Shown in pieces: positions 50,760 to 61,720 of a DNA stretch of 64,000 nt. The DNA is taken from NCBI RefSeq assembly GCF_022201045.2, contig NC_068558.1:48649501-48713500 (forward strand), written 5' to 3'. The stretch's first letter is position 1, and every line of letters starts with the position of its first letter. The notes under the pieces are model-generated. The model saw only the letters and a program-made list of their open reading frames with translations. It did not search any database and had not been told where the DNA came from. The position numbers and the translations under genes were made by a program. Source of the DNA: Citrus sinensis. Taxonomy: Eukaryota; Streptophyta; Magnoliopsida; Sapindales; Rutaceae.

Positions 50760-51547
50760 GAGTGGGACTATTGGCACCCCTCTAAATACCTCTTAACACC
50801 TCTTTAATTATTTTACAATTTTAATCTTTATTAAAATTACATAATAAGACAATTTCGAATTAAACCCCCACTCAAAATCAAATAATTTTTTCTCCTTAAA
50901 AATTCCTTATTGCTATTAGATTTGTTAATAGAATCATTGCTATTATCAATTTATCATTGACATAAAATCATTCATTCCTCTTAGATTTGTTCCATTATCA
51001 TGCTCTTCACATAAAATCATTACTATTATATTTGTTAATAGAAGTCATTTCATAGAGGCATGTAAAACTTTGGAAATTCAAATTATGCTACAATATCTTT
51101 ATTATTGGACTAATTTTTCTATGGCTTTTTTTCTGCAGGTGTTCATGCTTCCAGCTTCACCTATTCTTTCTATTGCGAATGGTTGGATCAAGTATCATGA
51201 ACCATGTGCAGAAGGCTGGGCAACACCATACGAAACTAATATAAGTGTTTTTAAGGATTTGGTATTTGAAGTTACCACACAAGAAATAATTGATCTAGCT
51301 AGTCAATGACAATATTAGACAATTTTATACTAATAAATTAAACAAGGGATCAAAAATTAATTTTTTTTCACAATCAAGTGATCAAAAATTAAACAATGGG
51401 GTTTATACTAATAAATTTAAATTAAGGGTATTTTTGTCATTAAAGGGATGTTAAAAGAATTTTATAATATTTTTAATTATTTTAATAGAGTTAATAAAAA
51501 AAAAGAGGTATTGATAAATATTTAAAGGGGTGCCAAAAGTCCCACTC
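50760..51547. mobile_element. Mutator-like TIR element carrying a coding-like fragment (Pack-MULE-like)
   Basis: The left end is GAGTGGGACTATTGGCACCC, and the right end is its inverted form, ending GGGGTGCCAAAAGTCCCACTC. A perfect 9-bp duplication AAATTGTAA lies at 50751-50759 and 51548-51556. The 788-bp element has no transposase. Inside, at 51139-51309, is an exon-like segment after a good acceptor (TTTTTCTGCAG), described separately. This layout is that of a MULE that has picked up host gene sequence. Confidence 0.8.
51139..51309 (+). pseudogene. Captured exon-like coding fragment in the TIR element
   Basis: After the acceptor TTTTTCTGCAG the frame reads VFMLPASPILSIANGWIKYH, then EPCAEGWATPYETN, and ends ASQ-TGA at 51307-51309. 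The composition (Trp, Cys, Tyr) is far more protein-like than the AT-rich surroundings. I do not recognise the parent gene. Confidence 0.45.
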
Positions 51548-51645
51548 AAATTGTAAACGCAAACAAAGTTCACGTGCCCTTTATATTTGCAACAAAAACC
51601 AAGCCGTGCGATACAAAGAGATTAATGGGCTTCATGTTTTTGTAA

Positions 51646-52121
51646 GAGTAGGCTTTTGATACTCCTCAAAAAGTCAAAATTCCTTCTAAAACCCCTTTTT
51701 AATTGAAATTACCTATATAACTAAATATAATAATTTATTTCATTTTTTTTTCAAAAGAAAATTTAATTAAACACTTAAAATAAATTATTCTTTTAATAAA
51801 CTTTTTACGTCCATCTCATTTTATAATTTATATTCATATTTTATATTTTGATCTAAAAAGTTTTTTTTGAAATAATTATAAGAGTTTAGAGTTATGGAGA
51901 TAGAAATTACATAATAGAAAGAAAATATAATTTAAGATTGAAGGAGTGGCCAAAATATGTATTCTATAAATAAAAGTTTAGCTTCAAATTCTTTTTTCTA
52001 AGGTAAAATTTTATGGAATGATGGTTAATTTTAACATATGAGTTTGTGTTTTATAAATTAAGTTAGGGGTATTTTAGAAAATAAAATTCAATAATATTAT
52101 AAGAATTTTAAAGCTCTACTC
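51646..52121. mobile_element. Second Mutator-like MITE, related TIR
   Basis: The left end is GAGTAGGCTTTTGATACTCC and the right end is the inverted AATTTTAAAGCTCTACTC, an imperfect pair. The 9-bp flanks TTTTTGTAA (51637-51645) and TTTCTATAA (52122-52130) agree at seven positions. It is 476 bp, AT-rich and non-coding, and lies 98 bp from the preceding element. Confidence 0.6.
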
Positions 52122-52210
52122 TTTCTATAAGTCTATTGAGTTCTTTTGTTTTGAGACGTGAAACGCACAAATATCAGTCAAATGGAAGTTCAGCTTCTTA
52201 TGGGCCCATT

Positions 52211-52565
52211 AGTTGGTTGATAACACATAAACCCACGTGCGCATATAAGTTATTAATTTATTCTGAAAAATTAGATAACATGCCAAGTATGATTATCAAT
52301 CATATATACTACTGTACTAGTAAAATGCTTGGTTCCGTGGTTTACTTATGTGGACGATCGTGTAGAGAGTTTATTCTAAAAAAGCATTAGTTGAGTGATA
52401 ACACACAATCTTATCTACGCAAACAAAATTATTAATCTATTTAAAAAATACTGATAATCAATTATGTTTGATCTCTTAACATGCTATGTATGATTATCAA
52501 TCACATCAGTAAAGCGATTTGTTCGATGGTAAACTTATGTGAACAATTAGTTGACAGTTTTCATA
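52211..52565 (+). repeat. Imperfect tandem duplication of about 175 bp
   Basis: Unit 1 (52211-52380) and unit 2 (52389-52565) share ordered blocks: AGTTGGTTGATAACACA / AGTTGAGTGATAACACA, AACATGCCAAGTATGATTAT / AACATGCTATGTATGATTAT, and TTACTTATGTGGACGATC / AACTTATGTGAACAATTAG. Open stretches here are by-products. Confidence 0.6.
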
Positions 52566-53309
52566 CTGAATTCGTATTGCAGTTGGCCTTCCTTTATCGG
52601 AAAATAAAACCCACAAATCAGCTTCTATGCATCCGAACGAGTCTCAATTTAGGAATAATAATGTAATGTGTACATAGTTGAGATGATATTTTATGTTCTA
52701 AATAATATGTTGATCTTGTTGTGTATTAAAACTTCTTAATGATCATTTTATTTCATAACAATTGTTAACGAAAGACGCAACGTCTTAAAGGAGGTGCATT
52801 GCATTGATGCCATGCCAAAATGTCCATAAGAAATTGTAGACTAGTGTTATGACTTATGATATTTGATGAGAATACCACCGCTTGAGAATAGTAAACAAAT
52901 ATACATAATAGTCCAAACTGCTCTATTATAAACTATGAAGAGCGCATAAGTCTTTGTAATCGATCCATTCAGAAATCATCAATAAAAAGCTCGTCTTATC
53001 TTCATTATCTTATTTTATTCCCATTTAGATTTATAATGTAAACTCATTTGTTATTGCAAGCCGCTGTCGCGCAAAATGTCAAAGTGTTTCCTTTGCTGAA
53101 AGACTTATTGAGTCGTTTGACTCAAAAAGGGAAAACATAAAATTATAATCAATTAATCACCCCATCAAGAATTAATAGAATGTAATATACTATCAAGAAT
53201 TTTTGTATCACCTCATCAAGAAATAATAGTAAATGCAACCCATATTAAAATACAAAAGTCAGCCCTAATTTTTTAAAGCACAATCACTTCATCGCCGAAT
53301 TTAAATTAA
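52566..53309. other. Intergenic DNA, no feature seen
   Basis: AT-rich sequence without coding signal or clear repeat. Confidence 0.4.
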
Positions 53310-53736
53310 GGGTTAATTTTGTCCTGCCCCCAACTGTTTCAACATTTTTCGCCACGCACTCATATGTTTCGAAAATACTCACTCCACACCCAATTCCGTT
53401 AATTTGACCGTTATGTTTAACGGAGCTATTTGAAATTTAAGTAAATGTCCGAAATACCCCTTATCTTGAATTAGAAAAAAATAAAATGAGATAAAATGTT
53501 AATTTAATAATTAATGTTTACATTAAAAAATTTTATTTAAAGGTAATTAATAATAATTTCATCAATTAAATTATCATCATCAAATAATATTTAGGATATG
53601 AATTTCTAAATTTATCCTTTGACCGTTAGAATAAACGGTCAAATTAACGGAATTGGGTGTGGAGTGAGTATTTTCGAAACATATGGGTGTGTGACGAAAA
53701 ATGTTGAAACAGTTGGGTGCAGGACAAAATTAACCC
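53310..53736. mobile_element. Mutator-like MITE, long TIRs and perfect 9-bp duplication
   Basis: The left end GGGTTAATTTTGTCCTGCCC is matched by the inverted right end, finishing GGACAAAATTAACCC. Inverted similarity covers about 125 bp per side (for example CACTCCACACCCAATTCCGT against ACGGAATTGGGTGTGGAGTG). The target duplication TTAAATTAA is at 53301-53309 and 53737-53745. It is 427 bp and non-coding. Confidence 0.92.
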
Positions 53737-55871
53737 TTAAATTAATGTTGATTTGTCCATATCGCACGCACATTCATCAACCACCGATGCACGAATGACT
53801 TGACACGCATTCAACACACGACATCACCACATGGTACCATGCAAGGCACGTGCCAACTGCATCCATGCAAAATTACTAAAATGTACAAATTGTCTGTTCA
53901 CGTATGGTGCTTGCTTATGTTATCAGCCCCGTCATCAAGTGTTGCATGCATCTTGCAAATTGGAGGGAGGTAAACGCCCCCACGTGTCAAGTAGGCCCCA
54001 TCTTTTTTGGCCCTGAAAATTATGTTATTGACAACGTCGTTCTGTTGTTTGCTCCAAATAAAAAAAAAAAAAAAAAAAAACAACCCCCAAATGATTCACG
54101 GTGTTAACACATAAGCCGTTCTTGTTTAAATATTTTACACTCAAGTCCACCGTCCGTAGTTGACCGTAAATTTAGGTTCCGTTTGATACAATTTTTCAAG
54201 TAGAGTTTATTTTATTAAAGTTTTTGGCAATAAAACTCTAACAAATAAAGTTTTTACTTAAAAAATTTTAGTTATTTAGTTGTCAATAAAAATTTTTATT
54301 AAAAATATATAAAATTACTTTAATAGGTAAATTTTTTTAAGTTATGTTATGAAAAGAATAAAATAAGATTGTCAAATAAATAGATGATATTTTGAATATT
54401 TTAACATTTAAAAAAAGTTTTTCAACCTTTGCTCCCAAAAGTCTAAAATTTGAGATTTTACTAGTAAAGACAAAATAACTTATTTAAACTCTAAAAGGTC
54501 TACTAAAAAAAAATCAAACAATAAAAAAATTATGATAAGAGCTATTAGGATTAAATAAGCAGTTATGACAATTAGATAAGTCATACCAAACATACATTTA
54601 ATGAATGTTTATTTTTTACAAAGGGCAAAATCGCCAATTCAACAAAATATTTTAAAGTATTTTTCTATTTTCTCTTTATTTCTTTATTAATTTAATTCAT
54701 CTTCTCTCCGAACCGTTTGCATTCGCATATGGGGCAGCGACGGAGCAGCAGCTTGCGCACTAGTGCACAGTGGCTCGCGTGGTGGTGGGCGGTGGTTTGA
54801 GCCAGCTGGAGAAACTGCTCAGGCGATCCACCATTGCCCCTGGGTTTTTCATGGCTTGATTCAATTAGTTTGAGAGTTGGATTTGATTTATTTTGCTTTG
54901 ACCTTCTATTTTGTTTTGTTTTTATTTAAATTTAATGTTTTATGTTTTATGTTTTAAGGGTATTTTCGAGAACGATACCTTTTGATTTTGTAAAATCTGA
55001 ATCATTTTATTGGTCACTCAAAATCCCATTTTCAAGCACTTGAACAAATCGCGTTAATTTGTTGATTATGCCTTTTGCTTTAGTAAATTCCTTTATTGAG
55101 TGAGTGTAAGCAATAAGATGAATAAAATGAAAGTGTTTGTAGTGTTTATTATTAGTGTAAGCAAGTTATTAATAACGTTGTAATAATAAGAATATTTTGG
55201 TATGCTTGAGACATTACTTTTTAATTATTATTCGCAGTTTCGTATGTATATTATTATAATAAGATGAAGTATATATACATAATAAAAGGTGAGCTAGAAA
55301 GAAATAATATTTCAATCACTATTTTATATACATATTATTATATAATTAATCGAAGGATACACAAGCACAAAAACAAAAAAAGATAAAACTTCAAAAGTAC
55401 CCTCACTTTTCCTCAAACGACAAGTTTGCAAGAAGTTGCACTAATAGATTGGCTTTTCGGCCGTGGCTGTAGAGCAATATATTGCCTTTTTTATTTTAAT
55501 ATATTAAATTTGTTTTTTCGGTCCTTTTATTATCTAAGGGTTAAAATCGTCATTTTATAGAGTTTAGTATTTTTTAACGGTCAACGGATCTAGGACCCAA
55601 GTGTCAAATAAATTGAACACGGAGGACTTAGACATAAAATTTGGGAAAGCCGAGATTTTATATTTTTTGCAGTGGCCATGATTCATGCTTCCTTTTTTGC
55701 ATTATACACAATCCAAAGTCTACTTTTTCACATTGATTAAAATATTATTTGCAAATTCTTTCCTATAAATATGGTAATTCTACTTACATTCTCCACAGAG
55801 ATTCTCTCCCACAACTAACGAATTGACTCTCTCTTTTTTGGTGTTGAGATTGAGACAGTGAGGAGAGAGAT
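53737..55871. other. Upstream region of the FRO2-like gene
   Basis: A G-box CACGTG is at 53981-53986, about 1.9 kb before the FRO2 start; its role is unknown. A 20-base poly-A tract is at 54060-54079. 54170-54600 looks like a hAT-type MITE (TAGGTTCCGTTTGATACAAT at the left, GTCATACCAAACATACAT at the right) with unclear ends. The rest is AT-rich with no gene. Confidence 0.45.
55764..55771 (+). promoter_or_regulatory. TATA box of the FRO2-like gene
   Basis: TATAAATA lies 101-108 bp before the ATG at 55872, so transcription would start near 55795. Confidence 0.55.
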
Positions 55872-58800
55872 ATGGATTCGAAAGTCGTGAACAAATCAAC
55901 TTCGTCTCATGAAAACATTGGTGCAGTTCGCGCAATCATAAAGCTGCTGCTAATGGCAGTGTATTTGGGCACTCTTATGCTTTGGGTCCTGATGCCCACC
56001 AACACATACAGGCAAAACTGGTTGCCTCATCTGAGAGCCAAATTCGGTTTTACTACATATTTTGGAGCACAAGGTTGGTAAATTAAATTATTAACTACAA
56101 ATTTAAAGAATTTACAGTATGTTACATGTCCATAAGTTACTTCTGCAGGAACAACGCTTTTGATTTACACGTTTCCTATTCTCTTCATTGCCGTAACGGG
56201 CTGCCTGTACCTTCATCTTGGGAACAAATTGAACGATAATAATGTTCTGGAAAGGTATATTTATAAAATAAACCCATTTGCTAGTGGTTGCTGTAATCTT
56301 GTGGCGTACGTGCGTACTTGTCGATTGTTATTTATTTATTTATTTTTTTGAAATGAACTTGGAACCAACAGAAATGGCAAGAAGCATCGCCTGGGCATAT
56401 GGAAAAAGCCGATGCTGGTGAAAGGCCCACTAGGGATTGTTTCTGGCATTGAGCTAGCCTTCTTCATGATGTTGATTGCACTGCTAATCTGGAGTCTCTC
56501 CAATTACCTCCATAACAGCTTTGCTGATATCACCCCACAATCAGCAGCAGAGGAAGGAGTGAAAGTGTAAGACCTTAACATTTTCGACAGCAAGTTTATT
56601 TGGAAATTGAGATTGAAATAATATTTTGGTTTTGGGTTCTGTCAGATGGCAAGGTAAGCTGGAGAGTACGGCGCTGAGGTTCGGCCTTGTTGGAAACATA
56701 TGTCTTACACTTCTCTTCTTTCCGGTAGCTCGGGGCTCATCGGTGCTTCCACTTTTTGGCCTAACATCTGAGGCCAGCATCAAGTATCATATCTGGCTGG
56801 GCCACATGGTCATGACCCTCTTCACTGCCCACGGCGTTTGTTACATCATCTTTTGGGCAGTTACAAACAACATCTCGGAGGTAATAATTTTGGATACCTT
56901 TTTCTTTTTCTTTTCTCTTCTCTTTTGCTTGTTAATCTTGAATATTAATTTTTGTAGATATTGTTTTCCATTTCTGGTTGGTGTTTCTCCTTTACAAGGA
57001 ACTGGCACTAGCTACGTACTCTTTTCGTTTTTGCTAAAAAGAGTAAAAAAAAAACAACCAAATAAAAGATGAAGCTACTGAATTTGAAACGAGTCTATTC
57101 TCATAGATGCATCAGCATCACCCGATATTAGAACTTAAATTAGGAGATAAATAACCCTAATATTAATTTCCCAAAAAAAAAACTGGTATTTGTTAATCTT
57201 ATGATGATGATGATGTCGGATTGTTTAGATGGTCAACCTGATGTGAATGATCTCGAAGAGCGTGTCCAGAATGAACGGTTGGATTCGTTCGATTATGGAC
57301 AACCTTCCCATATATGTCATTAAAGGGACCCACGAGTGGACTTAGATAGCTCTCTCGCCGTCTTTTTCTTTTCGTAATCGTAACAGTATAGTTTCGCTTG
57401 TTTGGGAAATGTAAAATTTGCTTACGTCATTGCAGTTGTGTCATTTTCTCTCTTAAAAATGTTATTTGCCCTCAACAGTTACGAATAAAATTATGCATGA
57501 CAAGTAGAATAAGAATATTTATGTATAAAAAATAAAATCAGTAAAATAAACAAATGAAATATTTATTATCTTTAGTTACCATGTACAGTTTTATGCATAC
57601 AGCCATATGCAAGTAGTATCACTCTTTCTCTCTTCTTTTAACGCTTGTATTCCATGCACATAATAATAAATAAGTGCGCTGCGGAGATGATCACGAACGG
57701 TCAGGAGCATTATTTGGGTACTTTGATTTGTAATTTTATTTTGCAGCAGAAAAGTATTGACTGCTTCTTTTCCGTTTACGCTCCGGTCGGGTTAGGAATC
57801 TTAGTTTCTGGGTCCCACGAAAAAGTTAATCTGATACGTGTGGGTTGGGCGGACCCTCCGTTTGGAAAGTGAATTTGGGCCAAATATTCCACACGATTCT
57901 GTCGTCCAGGGCCCGTACGTTAGTCACATCCTTCCTTAGTGCTGGTGATACCAACTCCAGCTGGCCCACCTATCGAGAAACAAATATCATTCATATTGGC
58001 CCAAAAGTCTAAAACGCAAGTGATACTGATGATATGATGCCACGCCACCAAAAGCGATTCGTGAAAAAAGCTGAAAGCACTGTTAACGAAGGGTCGGAAG
58101 TAGGCACTGCAAAGTCCAAACCCCCCCAGTCCCCAGTCCCCAGATAGATATATGCAAATGGAAATTAACAAGTTGCGGGACCCATTTTTGACTTTTGTGA
58201 ATTTTTTTTGTTACCAACATTGATCCTGTAAAGACGAAAGTAGTAGAATCCTCGTGCTTTATCGTTGATCGTTGACTTATTGCAGATGTTGCAATGGGCA
58301 AAAATCGGAATATCAAACGTGGCCGGAGAGCTGGCATTGCTATCTGGTCTTGCCATGTGGGCAACAACTTTCCCTCCAATACGCCGCAAGTTTTTTGAGC
58401 TCTTCTTTTACACACATTACCTTTACATATTGTTTGTGGTCTTCTTCGTGTTCCATGTTGGCATCTCTTACTCGTTGATTATGCTTCCTAGTTTCTATCT
58501 CTTCGTGGTCGATCGTTACCTAAGATTCTTACAATCACGACGAGCAGTTCGTTTAGTTTCTGCTCGTATGTTACCTGGCGAAACTGTTGAACTCAACTTC
58601 TCCAAAGCTCCAGGTATATTAACTACATATGTAATAGTTCTATATATATCTTCCTGTTACTTCACTTGATGATTCTTTGGGTTCTTTTTTTTTTTTAATT
58701 TTTTAATAATTATTTTACTAGGTTTGAGTTACAATCCGACAAGCATTATGTTCATTAATGTGCCGAGCATTTCCAAGCTGCAATGGCATCCTTTTACTGT

Positions 58801-60047
58801 TACTTCTAGTAGTAATTTGGAACCAGAGAAGTTGAGTGTCGTGATTAAAGGTGAAGGAAGTTGGTCCAAGAAGCTTTATCAGGTGCTTTCATCACCTTCT
58901 TCAATTGATCGTCTTGACGTCTCTGTCGAGGGACCTTATGGGCCTGTTTCAACTCATTTTCTCAGGTTTGCATTGTACCTTTTTAGCACTGTTATGTTGG
59001 TGTTTTAGAAGTAGTCTAATTTGATGTTATTAATAATATTGGTACTGAGAGCAATGGTGATTTTTGAAGGCATGATACTCTTGTGATGGTGAGCGGAGGC
59101 AGTGGCATTACTCCTTTTATCTCTGTAATTCGAGAGCTTATGTATGCAAGCACAGTAACAAAATGTAAGACTCCACAAGTAATCCTGATTTGCTCATTCA
59201 AAAACTCTTCGGACCTCACCATGTTAGACCTTTTGCTTCCGATTTCTGGCACCCCTACGGAGCTTCCCAACTTGAAGCTACAAATTGAGGCTTATGTAAC
59301 AAGAGAGAAACAACCAACAACAGACAACTCGAAACTCATTCGAGCCTTATGGTTCAAGCCCCTCGCAACTGATGCACCCATATCATCCGTCTTGGGACCA
59401 AACCGCTGGCTATGGCTTGGTGCAATAATCTCATCATCATTCATCATTTTCCTCATATTAATTGGGATTGTTGGCAGCTACTACATCTATCCTATTGATC
59501 ACAATTCCAATCAAATTTTCTCGTTCACTTTAAGAGCATTCTTGAATATGTTAGTTCTATGTGTGTCGATAGCTGCAACGGCCAGTGCAGCTGTGCTTTG
59601 GAACAAGAAACAGAATGCCAAGGAAGCAACGCAGATACAACACATGGAAGGTTCAACGCCAGCTGGATCACCAAACTCTTGGTTTTATAATGCTGATAGA
59701 GAATTGGAAAGTCTTCCGCGTCAGTCTCTAATTCAAGCTACCATTGTGCACTATGGAAAAAGACCTGAGCTAAAGAGTAAGTTTCCTTGTCGCCATGTGT
59801 TTTACCTCGATCGGCTTTAAAATTGTTTTAGCCCTTCACTTCTGCTCTGCTTGCTTAACTCGATAGGTCATTTTATATTTTCTCGCTTGTATATATGGTG
59901 GGTGCAGGGATGCTATTTGAGTGTAAAGAATCAAGCGTTGGAGTTCTCGTTTCCGGTCCGAAGAGGATGAGACATGAAGTTGCAACAATCTGTTCATCTG
60001 GTCTGGCAGCTAATCTGCACTTCGAATCTATCAGCTTTAGCTGGTGA
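55872..60047 (+). CDS. FRO2: Ferric-chelate reductase, FRO2 type
   Basis: Eight exons: 55872-56073, 56149-56254, 56372-56566, 56646-56880, 58286-58613, 58722-58965, 59070-59776, 59908-60047, giving 718 residues (Arabidopsis FRO2 is about 725). The protein belongs to the NADPH oxidase-like flavocytochromes. It has an N-terminal membrane helix, a transmembrane core with haem-type histidines (YHIWLGHMVMTLFTAHG and FFYTHYLYILFVVFFVFHVG), the FAD motif HPFT at about 378, the NADPH motif GGSGITPF at about 446, further C-terminal helices, and the ending GVLVSGPKRMRHEV...SFSW. Such enzymes reduce Fe(III) chelates at the root plasma membrane before Fe(II) uptake. Intron 4 is unusually long (1405 bp). 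It takes the place of At1g01580 in gene order. Which FRO paralogue it equals in function is not decided. Confidence 0.95.
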
Positions 60048-61720
60048 TTACGTACATCTTATAGTTCAAAGGGCACTTGGAATATGCAGCATTTATATCA
60101 GCAAGATACACAGTTTCTTTTTCCCCCAGCATGTTGTTGGCACATAAAAGTCGTTGGCTTACGGAGAATAAAATCGTCGTGTTCGTTGTAATAGTTTAAA
60201 TCAATTCTCTCACTGTTCTGAGTCGGTGTACTCTACGACTTCGTGCGCATGAACGAGCTTTTGAAATTAAATTCAAGTGAAGGAAAAAGACGAAAATCCT
60301 TATAATATGTAAATTACAAAGCACCTCACAAGCTTGCATCCACTTTGCCGCAGACTTCCACCTCTGTGGAGCGAACTAACCCCAACTCGTTTGTTTGTCG
60401 TAGTCATTAGCGACAACTCACCCTATTTACTCTATAAGAGAATGTAGTAGCTTTGTTAGCTTCAGCCTTCAGCGCTAATCTTCACTTATTTCCGAAAAAG
60501 GCCAAATCATTCTAGTTATTTCTAATCAAATTTGGATTTGACAACGGGCACACAATTTGAATTTGAACTTCAGCCTGAAAAGGTTGTTCGGTTTCGGAAC
60601 AAACATAATAAGGCAGCTGTTATGTTGGAGCAGTTCCAACGTAGAGCAACCTCCGAAGTTATTGTATATCTGTAGTTGAATTTGAAATAATTGTAATAAT
60701 ATTCATTTATCCAAAGTTATTGTATATTTATAGTTAAATTTAAAACAATTGTAACAATATCCATCTAACGATTTTGAAAGTTGCTCTACCTTAAAACTAA
60801 CTGGTGCAAGGTAGCTGAACCCACATACTAAACATTATCAGAGCACTCGTCCGCTAAGGCACAAAACCCAAAATTATCACAAAATTGACTTGCACTATCT
60901 GCTCGAAACCAACGATTATCATCATTTATAATGGGCATGGAGCATGACCCACTACCGGGAGCTCACTACAGTCATTAACAACCAAAAATGTCATGTTCAG
61001 CTTTACTCGAGCCCGTGATTTGAATCAGGTGATTTTATTTGGTAATAATTGCTTTCATTTCCATTTATACGCGTTGTCAATATTTTCTACCCCAATTTCA
61101 CTTTTATTATATCATAATGCATTACTTACAAAAGACTTAGATTATTAATTTCTATACGTTTAAATGTTTAGAATGTTTTGCATGCAAATGGACGGTGGGA
61201 ACTTCACTATAAATGAGGCCACCAACAATTGTAATTTAGATACAATCGAATGAAGCACAACGAAGACTTACTGCTTTAGCTTAATTTCCTCTACCTTTTC
61301 ACTTGAATTCTTTGAACTGAATCTTTAAAGTTCTTATTTACAATTACTCCATAAACTTAGGACAATTCCATAATAAATCCATAACAATACAGACAATATC
61401 AACATTTTCCAGACTTGTCAAAAAAATTGGGGAAAAAAAAAAAGAACTCTCGAGACAGTTTACTATGCATAGACCTCCTTTATCTACATGAATTAACTGA
61501 GTGTCTGATGGATTGATGGGGACAATAACAAAAGGGAGGTCCCAGTCATTCCCATGACTTGCTGTCCATGTCGTTGTCTTCACTTAGAACTGATAGGCAG
61601 ATGTTCATTCATCACTTAGGACTCTGAACAGAATCATTCGCCAGAGAATTGCACATGCCATTTAGAAAATTACCTTAATTAGTCCCAATCTGTTGCCAAA
61701 CAACATCAGAAAAACTACCC
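60048..61720. other. Intergenic DNA between FRO2-like and RIC1-like genes
   Basis: The two genes converge here, so both 3' UTRs should fall in this stretch. A direct repeat of about 60 bp (AAAGTTATTGTATATTTATAG-like text near 60653 and 60713) is present. No other gene is seen. The minus-strand open stretch at 61344-61583 lies beyond the RIC1-like stop codon and is probably its 3' UTR. Confidence 0.45.

Noticed and set aside
49793-50760. Kinase domain of the malectin-like gene after a premature stop
   Set aside because: No GxGxxG, HRD or DFG-like block in any forward frame, so a simple nonsense mutation of a full CrRLK1L gene is not supported.
53831-54107. Small open frames near 53.9 kb
   Set aside because: Three overlapping frames on both strands with no family, ending in a poly-A tract.
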